33,769 nucleotides of DNA, from the NCBI GenBank assembly GCA_016187465.1, contig JACPJQ010000004.1, positions 71,092 to 104,860 of the forward strand, given 5' to 3'. The first letter of the stretch is position 1; each line of letters opens with the position of its first letter. Shown here in pieces: positions 7,793 through 13,654 of this stretch. The notes below the pieces were generated by a model. It did no database searches and was not told the DNA's origin. It saw only the letters and a program-made list of their open reading frames with translations. This DNA is from Candidatus Woesearchaeota archaeon (GTDB lineage: Archaea > Nanobdellota > Nanobdellia > Woesearchaeales > GW2011-AR4). The translations under genes and the position numbers were made by a program.

Positions 7793-7933
7793 TATATTTC
7801 AATCAATAATCAGCGATAAACATGTTTTCTTATTAATTCCATCTTCTTTTTTGCAAATTGATTTATCCTGCAAAAATATCCCTATAGCAAAATAACAATC
7901 CTTCAAAAATAGGTGACATTCATAATTTTTAAG

Positions 7934-8242
7934 TTAGTAGTTTAACATTAATGTTAGTTTTTCACATTCAGAGAGTATCTCCAAATTCAAATCCTTAAAA
8001 TCTTCACTAATAGGAAAAATTTCATTGCAAATAGATTGATTTTTTTCTGCTATGACTGCCAACATACCACACGGCAAACCCCATCCAATGCTATTTGACA
8101 AATGCTTACATTTCCCCACAATTTCTTTTTCTCCATTATGAAGTTGGTTTATACATTCTTTTTTTATTTCAATTTCTTCTAATTGATATTTATAAAAAGA
8201 TTTGTCTAGGGACTTTGTTGAGTAAAAATTTGTAGCACTCAA
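7934..8242 (-). CDS. Small cysteine-containing protein, probably secreted; start apparently frameshifted
   Basis: Not recognised. The open frame (102 residues from TTG 8242) has five cysteines and no close-to-normal start codon. Upstream in the same frame, after TAA, the codons read IQIIAIFSVILLSATNF, a typical signal-peptide core. An ATG at 8289 encodes MPSKK in the neighbouring frame, and one extra A in the A6 run (forward T-run 8275-8280) would join it to give MPSKKIQIIAIFSVILLSA. So the intact gene probably spans 7934-8289 and encodes an exported protein of about 118 residues. The break could be a true mutation, a slippery site or an assembly error. Confidence 0.5.
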   Translation of the reverse strand: MSATNFYSTKSLDKSFYKYQLEEIEIKKECINQLHNGEKEIVGKCKHLSNSIGWGLPCGMLAVIAEKNQSICNEIFPISEDFKDLNLEILSECEKLTLMLNY

Positions 8243-8353
8243 AAGGATGACGGAGAAGATAGCTATAATCTGTATTTTTTAGAAGGCATTTGCCCATCTG
8301 GAAAGTATGATATTCTCCATAATAGGTATACTATTGTTAGAAATAAATAACCA

Positions 8354-8548
8354 ATGAATAATAGATTAGAAAGAGTTAAAACAAGGAAAAATTTTGGTAT
8401 AATCAAGAAGATTTTCAGTATTGAAAATACCAGCAGAAATAGTAGGGAACCTAATAAATTTTTAATGAAAATGCTTAGGATAGCTAATAATCCGCATTCA
8501 AAAAGGAATATTAAAAAAATTCATTGGTTTCAATATTATACGATTTGA
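8354..8548 (+). CDS. Doubtful small basic ORF, 64 aa
   Basis: A 64-codon ORF, very rich in Lys, Arg, Asn and Ile, in an AT-rich interval. GGTATACTATTG at about 8324-8335 could be a TATA element some 25 bases upstream of the start. There is no recognisable domain, and the base composition equals that of the surrounding non-coding DNA. It may not be a gene. Confidence 0.2.
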   Translation: MNNRLERVKTRKNFGIIKKIFSIENTSRNSREPNKFLMKMLRIANNPHSKRNIKKIHWFQYYTI

Positions 8549-8605
8549 ATAGAACGGCAGATAAGAAGTATAACAAAATAATTAATATTAAGAAACTAAT
8601 AGATA

Positions 8606-8697
8606 TAGAGAATTTTGAATATCCATATAATTGTCAAAATTCTCTAAGAGAACTTTGAATGTAAAGTGGCAAAATTGAGGATTATTCAAAGTTCTCT
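8606..8697. repeat. Two adjacent inverted repeats built from one 12-14 base motif
   Basis: TAGAGAATTTTGA (8606-8618) pairs with TCAAAATTCTCTA (8634-8646), 13 bp with a 15-base loop. Directly next to it, AGAGAACTTTGAAT (8647-8660) pairs with ATTCAAAGTTCTCT (8684-8697), 14 bp with a 23-base loop. The arms of the two hairpins differ by a single C/T, so alternative pairings are possible. On the minus strand they lie at and after the stop codon of the 8682-8861 gene, so they may act as terminator or mRNA-end structures. Confidence 0.8.
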
Positions 8698-8861
8698 ATA
8701 ACTATTAAAGGATGTTCAGCAACATTGTAGAGAAAATCGCTTGGCGGTCTAAAAGGGAGAATAGCTACAAAAAGCAGCGCGTAAGCAATTGAAAAAATGA
8801 CTATAAAGACAAATAAGAAAGTGAAAGATACGATAAAAAATCGTGTTTTTGTTAATGCCAT
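8682..8861 (-). CDS. Small membrane protein, 59 aa
   Basis: From ATG 8861 to TAA 8682-8684 the frame encodes 59 residues with one long hydrophobic helix (about residues 8-36; FFIVSFTFLFVFIVIFS then IAYALLFVAIL) and a short polar tail ending VIENFE. AGGAAGG lies about 9 bases before the start and overlaps the end of the MgtC gene, so translation is probably coupled. It is the third gene of the operon 9499 > MgtC > this gene. Its last codons form one arm of the inverted repeat at 8647-8697. No family recognised. Confidence 0.65.
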   Translation of the reverse strand: MALTKTRFFIVSFTFLFVFIVIFSIAYALLFVAILPFRPPSDFLYNVAEHPLIVIENFE

Positions 8862-8876
8862 TTGAGGTTACCTTCC

Positions 8877-9281
8877 TCATAATTTCTTAAAAAACTCAAA
8901 TTTATTAAGCTGCAGCACTATTAATGTGAGGATTACCGATATTACAGTTATAAAATAGTGTCCAAGCCCGATTGCTATTCCCAATCCTGAGACAGCCCAG
9001 ATCGAGGCTGCTGTTGTCAAGCCATGGACTTCGCTTTTTGACCTGAAGATAGTGCCCGCTCCCAGAAATCCAATGCCGGTTGCAACACCCGCAATTATCC
9101 TTGCTGTTTCGTTCGGCAATGTTTCAAGAGTCATCAAAACAAAGAGTGCAGAGCCAAGGCAAACAAGCATATGCGTTCTTACGCCTGCAGGCTTGTGCAC
9201 AACTTCCCTTTCCAAGCCTATCAAACCTCCAAATACGACTGAAAGAACGAGCCTCAGCAATATCTCAGTGGATTCAATCAT
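8877..9281 (-). CDS. MgtC/SapB family membrane protein
   Basis: The 134-residue protein matches the MgtC/SapB transmembrane domain: four to five hydrophobic helices, the signature GGLIGLERE near the N-terminus, KPAGVRTHMLVCLGSAL, and GVATGIGFLGAGTI. It lacks the C-terminal soluble domain of Salmonella MgtC, as most archaeal members do. MgtC proteins are linked to magnesium limitation and envelope stress; the function of the short archaeal forms is not settled. Its ATG overlaps the upstream gene's stop by four bases, indicating translational coupling. Confidence 0.93.
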   Translation of the reverse strand: MIESTEILLRLVLSVVFGGLIGLEREVVHKPAGVRTHMLVCLGSALFVLMTLETLPNETARIIAGVATGIGFLGAGTIFRSKSEVHGLTTAASIWAVSGLGIAIGLGHYFITVISVILTLIVLQLNKFEFFKKL

Positions 9282-9499
9282 TTTCTAAATCTATCCTTAT
9301 TCATACTTAACGGCCAGTCAGTTGGAGCGTAAGTCATTGATATGAGAGAAGCTACAAACATCAATGTAAAGAATAATACAAAAGTGAATCCCCATGTCCT
9401 TGAATTAGGGAGAACATAAAATGCAGAAATCAAAAAGCCAACAATGCTCGTGATCATATAGCCCCCTGACAAAGGGGCTATGTTGAAGTGCTTTTCCAT
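9278..9499 (-). CDS. Small two-helix membrane protein, 73 aa
   Basis: A 73-residue protein with two transmembrane helices (about GGYMITSIVGFLISAFYVL and WGFTFVLFFTLMFVASLISM) and a charged C-terminus. GTTTAAATAAAAG (about 9533-9545, minus strand) is a good TATA, and GAGG lies 11 bases before ATG 9499. It is the first gene of the MgtC operon and overlaps mgtC by four bases. The family is not recognised; similar small proteins are common in DPANN genomes. Confidence 0.7.
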   Translation of the reverse strand: MEKHFNIAPLSGGYMITSIVGFLISAFYVLPNSRTWGFTFVLFFTLMFVASLISMTYAPTDWPLSMNKDRFRK

Positions 9500-9552
9500 T
9501 ATAAAACCTCTTTTTTATGCTCTTTAGTTTGCTTTTATTTAAACTTAACTGT

Positions 9553-10680
9553 TTAATCCCTTAACATGAATTTTTCAACCATGCCTATTGCCTTTTCCCT
9601 TTTCATCTGATGCTCTTTTAAGAATTTATTTATAACCTCTGCAGCAAATTCCTTTAGTTCACCTGTCAATAATTTCCCTGATTTGTAGTCATTATAGACC
9701 TGCTTGAGCCTGTTTGAATCTTCTAAGAGATATGTCAAGTATTGGTAAGAAATATCTACGTCCGGATTGCCACCCAGCTTGCGGTGTTTTTCTATTGTCT
9801 CCCTGCCGCCGGAAAATGCGTATTTCATTATTTTGCTCCTGACTTGCTGGGGACTTTCTGTTGCGTAAATTGTCGTAGCCTCTACTGAAGAGGACATTTT
9901 TCCTTCCTGGTGCATTCCCTGCAGCCCGGGCAAAAACCTCGAAAGTATTGTCGCTGCCTTCGGATACCCTAATTTAGGCGCTACGTCATTTGTAAGAAAA
10001 AAATGAGGCTGCTGGTCTATGGCGCAAGGTATAAGGCAGTAGGTTGGTTTACCTTCCAAGATAGTTGGCAGGAATGCCGGAACCGACTGCATGCACGTAT
10101 AAAAAATCTCGCCAAGATTATTCGAGTCGTTAAAACCAAAAGTAGACTTTGCAGTAGAGAATGTAATTTTTTTTGAAATCCTGCAGGCGTGCTTGTACAT
10201 TGTTTTTGCGTACTCGGTATCTAGGAATATTTTGGTTTTTTTCGGGTTGAATCCTACTGCAATAATATCCAAAATGTTTTCCATAGCCCACTTTTTTGTG
10301 TCATCAAATGTCAAGCTTTCGTTGAACAGAAATTTCTCCTCATCGGGTATCTGAAACAAAAGGTTTACGTCAAATTTGTCCTGCAGCCACTTGCAGAACA
10401 TCCAAGGCACAAGATGCCCAAGATGCACAGGACCTGACGGCGCTCTGCCGGTATATAGATAAAACTTGTTTCCTTTCTCAAACTGGTCTAGGATTGTATC
10501 AAAGTAAGTATGCGCAAAAAAGATTCTTCGTTTAAGAAAGTAATGCAGTTCGCCTGCATTTTTTTCCAATCTTGTTAATATTTTGTCATCAAGCGGTTTG
10601 ACACCGAATTCCCTGATTAGTTTTTCGTAATCTATTTCTCCGCTTACTTCCCACGGCGTAACAACAAATTTTTTTGGCAT
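9553..10680 (-). CDS. trpS: Tryptophanyl-tRNA synthetase (archaeal/eukaryotic type)
   Basis: This class I enzyme attaches tryptophan to tRNA-Trp. The 375-residue protein has the HIGH-equivalent PSGPVHLGHL at 81-90 and the KMSKS-equivalent KMSSS at 261-265, with the conserved FQIPDEEKF and QSVPAFLP segments of the archaeal/eukaryotic branch. Length is normal for that branch. CTTTATAAAATAAC at about 10701-10714 (minus strand) is its TATA box and lies just past the rpe stop, so trpS has its own promoter although rpe is upstream on the same strand. Confidence 0.96.
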   Translation of the reverse strand: MPKKFVVTPWEVSGEIDYEKLIREFGVKPLDDKILTRLEKNAGELHYFLKRRIFFAHTYFDTILDQFEKGNKFYLYTGRAPSGPVHLGHLVPWMFCKWLQDKFDVNLLFQIPDEEKFLFNESLTFDDTKKWAMENILDIIAVGFNPKKTKIFLDTEYAKTMYKHACRISKKITFSTAKSTFGFNDSNNLGEIFYTCMQSVPAFLPTILEGKPTYCLIPCAIDQQPHFFLTNDVAPKLGYPKAATILSRFLPGLQGMHQEGKMSSSVEATTIYATESPQQVRSKIMKYAFSGGRETIEKHRKLGGNPDVDISYQYLTYLLEDSNRLKQVYNDYKSGKLLTGELKEFAAEVINKFLKEHQMKREKAIGMVEKFMLRD

Positions 10681-10724
10681 ATTTAGTTTATTATTCTTGT
10701 TATTTTATAAAGATTATGGCGAAT

Positions 10725-11366
10725 TTATTTCAATCTGTCCAAAATTTCCTTTATCGCATAAATTCTGTCTTTTTTGCCGAATATAGAAGTGCCTGCAACG
10801 AAAACATTGGCTCCTGCTTCATAAGCGATCCTGGCCGTGTACGGGTTTATGCCGCCGTCAACCTCTATGTCGAGCTTCGGCTTCAGCTTTCTTAACTCCT
10901 TCACTTTTGCCATTGCCGAGTCTATGAATTTCTGACCCGCCCAGCCAGGCTCAACTGTCATTATTAAAGCCATATCAACAATATCCAGATATTCTCTTAT
11001 TTTGCCTAAGGGCGTTTTTGGTTTAATGGAAATGCATGATTTTATTTTATTTTTCTTTATAAACCTAAGCTGTTTTTCAGGATTTCTGCATGCCTCTTCG
11101 TGTATTGTTATAGAATACGCCCCTGCATCAACAAAGCCTTTGATGTAGGAATCGCTTGGCTCGTGCACCATCAAGTGAACATCAAGCGGAACTTTTGTTT
11201 TGATTGCCTTGACAAAATTTGAGTCAATTGTTGTGGGAGGCACAAAAATGCCGTCCATGATGTCTACATGAATAAAATCAGAATATTTTTCAACCTCTTT
11301 CATTTCCGTGTTTATTTTAGACATGTCTGCAGAAAGTATTGAGGGTGCAATTTTTACTCTTGGCAT
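10725..11366 (-). CDS. rpe: Ribulose-phosphate 3-epimerase
   Basis: This enzyme interconverts ribulose 5-phosphate and xylulose 5-phosphate. The 213-residue TIM barrel shows the family segments in order: KIAPSILSADMSKI, HVDIMDGIFVPP (metal ligands His and Asp), DVHLMVHEP (metal His), MTVEPGWAGQKF (phosphate binding), IEVDGGINPYTA (catalytic Asp) and VAGTSIFG. Many DPANN archaea have incomplete pentose pathways, so this may be part of a reduced route to ribose phosphates. It stands alone between trpS and a hairpin-rich spacer. Confidence 0.95.
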   Translation of the reverse strand: MPRVKIAPSILSADMSKINTEMKEVEKYSDFIHVDIMDGIFVPPTTIDSNFVKAIKTKVPLDVHLMVHEPSDSYIKGFVDAGAYSITIHEEACRNPEKQLRFIKKNKIKSCISIKPKTPLGKIREYLDIVDMALIMTVEPGWAGQKFIDSAMAKVKELRKLKPKLDIEVDGGINPYTARIAYEAGANVFVAGTSIFGKKDRIYAIKEILDRLK

Positions 11367-11415
11367 TGTAGATTTTTTATTATATCATTCTTATTATCTT
11401 GTTTTGTCTATTATA

Positions 11416-11526
11416 GCAAATGACACAGTTATTTATACATAAATAAGTCATTTGCTTGTCAAAAATTTCACGTATTTATTATAAATTGATGAAATTTTTG
11501 AGCACTCGAAAACCCGTAAGGTTTTC
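11416..11526. repeat. Run of three hairpins between rpe and the COG1325-like gene
   Basis: Three dyads lie in 111 bases. GCAAATGAC/GTCATTTGC (11416-11424/11447-11455) encloses a second palindrome TTATTTAT-AC-ATAAATAA (11429-11446). TCAAAAATTTCA/TGAAATTTTTGA (11459-11470/11490-11501) is 12 bp perfect. GAAAACC-CGTAA-GGTTTTC (11508-11526) is a tight hairpin seven bases after the stop of the minus-strand operon and may act as its terminator; the others may be processing or operator sites for rpe. No ORF is present. Confidence 0.75.
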
Positions 11527-11532
11527 TTTGTA

Positions 11533-12006
11533 TTACGAACGGACAACTATTGTATAATTATTTTTGTCCTTCTTAGCTAAATTTAAAGCTATCTCTCTCT
11601 TTTTTGGGAATGCCGCTAGTCTGATTTTTAGATGGAAGCATTTGCCAGAATCTGTTAAAATTAATCTCTCGTCCTTAATCCATGAATTCTTGTCAAATCT
11701 GACGAAAAAATCAAGATTTTTGTCAAGCCTTGACTCTAGTTGGTTAAGTATCTGCTCTTTTTGATTTTTGTCCATGTTATTTAAAAGATTTCTAAGAAAT
11801 TGATCTATCAGATTGTCTTTTACAAGAGTGACTTCAAACACCTCTATTTTCTTGTCATTAAAGCCAACAGCTTCTGTCCTATTCAAAATAACTTTGCTGT
11901 CCTCAAGGCTGAATGGAAAAAATTTCAGTAAAGCTTCCAGAATGGACTTGCTATCTTCATTTTCATAAGAAAAAGCAGTAAGTTTTATTGAATGAGCATA
12001 TTTCAT
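11533..12006 (-). CDS. RNA-binding protein of the COG1325/PF01877 type
   Basis: The 157-residue product has the pattern of the archaeal PF01877 (COG1325, 'predicted exosome subunit') family: an N-terminal HSIKLTAFSYENED, GFNDKKIEVFEVTLVKD in the centre and a C-terminal FHLKIRLAAFPKKRE. Family members have a ribosomal-L5/KH-like fold and are thought to bind RNA; the precise role is unknown. ATG 12006 follows the UPF0147 stop with no gap, so it is the last gene of the eL43-rpoP-prefoldin operon, a context shared with exosome-linked gene clusters of other archaea. Confidence 0.8.
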   Translation of the reverse strand: MKYAHSIKLTAFSYENEDSKSILEALLKFFPFSLEDSKVILNRTEAVGFNDKKIEVFEVTLVKDNLIDQFLRNLLNNMDKNQKEQILNQLESRLDKNLDFFVRFDKNSWIKDERLILTDSGKCFHLKIRLAAFPKKREIALNLAKKDKNNYTIVVRS

Positions 12007-12270
12007 TTAATATAATCTTTCAAGCACACTCATAATGTTCCATATTTGGGTTCTGGTATAAGGCTGAAGATTAACGTCGCTTGAAATCTCGTCAAGCCCG
12101 TTCAATGCCTTATTGACCTTGATTGGTAATTCTCCACCATCTCTCAACGTGCCTATTATCAACTCTATCTTTGTCCTTACATTCCTAGGAACCGCAACAT
12201 CCCCATGTATTTCGTTCAATCTGCTTATCGCAGTGCCTACTTCGCTTATTTGCTCTGCCATGTTATCCAT
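12007..12270 (-). CDS. UPF0147 family protein
   Basis: The 87-residue helical protein has the UPF0147 signature VAVPRNVRTKIE followed by LDEISSDVNLQPYTRTQIWNIMSVLE. The family is archaeal, small and of unknown function, and is often encoded beside prefoldin beta and eL43, as here. ATG 12270 lies two bases after the prefoldin stop; GGAAGA about 10 bases upstream supports it over the in-frame ATG at 12261. It is cotranscribed with its neighbours. Confidence 0.9.
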   Translation of the reverse strand: MDNMAEQISEVGTAISRLNEIHGDVAVPRNVRTKIELIIGTLRDGGELPIKVNKALNGLDEISSDVNLQPYTRTQIWNIMSVLERLY

Positions 12271-12272
12271 AT

Positions 12273-12608
12273 CTAATCTTCCTTTTTTATTTTTTTGAGA
12301 ATTTCAGATTGCAGCTTTGAGGCCTTCTCCCTTACCTGGGCTTCCTGCTTGTCCATTGTCTTTATCCTCAGCTCAAGCATTTCCTTTTTTGAGGATAAAT
12401 CAGCTTTCAGCTCATCTTTATCAGATTCAACCATTATGTTGCCTACAATTTTGTATGCTTTATCAGTATTATTGAGCTCGTTCAAAGCAGATTCAATCTC
12501 GACAAGCTGAACTTGAAACTGCTGCTTCTGCCCAAGAAAGCTCTGAAGGCTCTGCTCGAACATCTGCAGCTGGCTTATTTTCTGCTCTGTTTCCTTTGAA
12601 ACATCCAT
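12273..12608 (-). CDS. pfdB: Prefoldin subunit beta
   Basis: Prefoldin captures unfolded proteins with a jellyfish-shaped alpha2-beta4 hexamer and hands them to the thermosome. The 111-residue product is a coiled-coil hairpin: N-terminal helix (QKISQLQMFEQSLQSFLGQKQQFQVQLVEIESALNEL with gaps in heptads), the short turn DKAYKIVGNIMVESDK typical of beta subunits, and a C-terminal helix. It sits downstream of rpoP in the operon; the alpha subunit is not in the window. Confidence 0.95.
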   Translation of the reverse strand: MDVSKETEQKISQLQMFEQSLQSFLGQKQQFQVQLVEIESALNELNNTDKAYKIVGNIMVESDKDELKADLSSKKEMLELRIKTMDKQEAQVREKASKLQSEILKKIKKED

Positions 12609-12654
12609 TTTTACCTTTGAGATATAAAAAATATTTTGAAAAAACAGGTTTTTG

Positions 12655-12792
12655 TTATTTGGCTTTTACTTTGGTAGCCACTGTCCTCGGCTTAAAAAGT
12701 ATCTTGCTTCCGCAGTAAGGGCATCTCACCCTTTTTCTTAAGTAATCCATGGCAACTTTTTTGTTGCAGTCAAAACATTTGTATTCTGCCAT
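12655..12792 (-). CDS. rpoP: DNA-directed RNA polymerase subunit P (RpoP/Rpb12)
   Basis: A 45-residue zinc protein beginning MAEYKCFDC and containing RVRCPYCGSKILFKPR: the two CxxC pairs bind zinc, and the whole matches archaeal RpoP, an accessory subunit that stabilises open complexes. ATG 12792 overlaps the eL43 stop by one base (TAATG), so translation is coupled. This gene is short enough to be missed by simple ORF calls. Confidence 0.95.
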   Translation of the reverse strand: MAEYKCFDCNKKVAMDYLRKRVRCPYCGSKILFKPRTVATKVKAK

Positions 12793-13106
12793 TATGCTTC
12801 CTCTGAAACCTGCTCTTCTTCCTGCACTTCCTCGTTCACGATAGCTTCTTGTTCTTCAATAGTTTCTGAAGGCTCCCCTTTTGGTGTGATGCTTCTTATA
12901 GCATATGCTTTGCCTGTGAACTTGGCATTGCACTTTCTGCAGTGCCATATCCCGACAGCTACTCTCTTGACAGCTGTTTTGCTGCAGTAAGGGCATTTGT
13001 GGAGCTTTCTCTGCTCGGCCTCGATTTTAGAGAATTTGAGTTTGGGCTTTCTTCCATATCTTGCTCCAAATCTTTTTACTGATCCTAATTTTTCTTCTGT
13101 TTTCAT
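12792..13106 (-). CDS. rpl37ae: Large-subunit ribosomal protein eL43 (L37Ae)
   Basis: The first about 72 residues match eL43: TEEKLGSVKRFGARYGRK, then the zinc-binding CPYC and CRKC pairs in HKCPYCSKTAVKRVAVGIWHCRKCNAKFTG split over residues 37-67. The last about 30 residues are an acidic Glu-rich tail (EEQEAIVNEEVQEEEQ) that most family members lack. It begins 11 bases after the 3' end of tRNA-Pro on the same strand, so the tRNA and this operon may share one transcript. Confidence 0.95.
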   Translation of the reverse strand: MKTEEKLGSVKRFGARYGRKPKLKFSKIEAEQRKLHKCPYCSKTAVKRVAVGIWHCRKCNAKFTGKAYAIRSITPKGEPSETIEEQEAIVNEEVQEEEQVSEEA

Positions 13107-13117
13107 TTTGCTTCAAA

Positions 13118-13207
13118 TGGGGCTGCCCGGATTTTCAATATTTAGTTTTTGAACCGGGGTCTTAAGGTCCCAAACCTCAAATCATAGCCAAGCTAGACCA
13201 CAGCCCC
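13118..13207 (-). tRNA. tRNA-Pro(TGG) with a 16-nt intron in the T-loop
   Basis: Read on the minus strand, 13207 to 13118. Acceptor arms GGGGCTG and CAGCCCC pair fully; the D-arm TGGTCTAGC..GGCTATGAT has the tRNA-Pro pattern; the anticodon stem TGAGG/CCTTA encloses TTTGGGA, giving anticodon TGG; the T-stem is CCCGG/CCGGG. The T-loop region is 23 bases instead of 7. Removing 16 bases (13132-13147) leaves the normal TTCAAAT. The junction folds as a bulge-helix-bulge: T-stem, helix TTCA/TGAA (4 bp), and three-base bulges AAA and AAT. The discriminator is A, and CCA is not encoded. An AT-rich TATA-like element lies at about 13238-13250. Confidence 0.93.
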
Positions 13208-13348
13208 ATGAACTTCCAACAAGCTTTGGTAATTGTTTATTTTATCTATATGTTTCCTATTAGAAAACCCCACTCGTTTTATATATCTTTCTATTTCAGT
13301 TTTTCTATATAAGCAGGCACGATTCTTCCATTTTCTTTTAATCCTGAA

Positions 13349-13507
13349 ATGGAACTAATTGTTGACCCAAAACTATTGAAAAATAATGAAATCTATTTCA
13401 ACGCAGCTCGCTTGGACCGTTCGATGGCATTGAAAACAAGTGACTATATAACATTAGCAAAGCCGCGTCTTGAACACATAGCAAAATATTCCGAGACGGT
13501 CCCTTAA
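13349..13507 (+). CDS. Small ORF, 52 aa, upstream of the insertion sequence
   Basis: ATG 13349 to TAA 13507 encodes 52 residues with a normal amino-acid mix (MELIVDPKLL at the start; SDYITLAKPRLEHIAKYS near the end). Two TATA-like elements, TTTTATATAT (13274-13283) and CTATATAAG (about 13302-13310), precede it; the second lies some 40 bases before the ATG. No family recognised. It could be an intact small protein or the remnant of a longer gene. Confidence 0.4.
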   Translation: MELIVDPKLLKNNEIYFNAARLDRSMALKTSDYITLAKPRLEHIAKYSETVP

Positions 13508-13538
13508 TAATTAATCTAATGCAAAATCACCTATAATC

Positions 13539-13546
13539 TTTATAAA
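13539..13546 (+). promoter_or_regulatory. Probable original aRF1 promoter, now separated from its gene
   Basis: TTTATAAA preceded by TAATC is a strong TATA box and predicts a start at about 13570, some 10 bases before the left end of the insertion sequence. No gene starts there; the first gene reached in the same direction past the element is aRF1 at 14862. Confidence 0.5.
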
Positions 13547-13580
13547 CAATCATTATTTCTATACTACTATGATTGCATGA

Positions 13581-13595
13581 TTAAACCTCGTGGTT
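13581..13595 (+). repeat. Left inverted repeat of the IS
   Basis: TTAAACCTCGTGGTT, complementary in full to 14842-14856. Its CCTCGT part also pairs with ACGAGG just before the transposase start. Confidence 0.85.
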
Positions 13596-13645
13596 AATAT
13601 ATTTGCTATGCAATAGCATAAAACAAATATAAAAACCATACGAGG
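13586..13645 (+). promoter_or_regulatory. Left-end hairpin covering the transposase ribosome binding site
   Basis: CCTCGT (13586-13591) pairs with ACGAGG (13640-13645), followed by GGTT/AACC, ATATTTG/CAAATAT and TATGC/GCATA around an AATA loop. The right arm contains the GAGGTGA that serves the ATG at 13655. RNA that enters from outside the element would hide the site; RNA started inside the hairpin (AAATATAAAAA near 13625-13635) would not. Confidence 0.65.
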
Positions 13646-13654
13646 TGATTAGTT

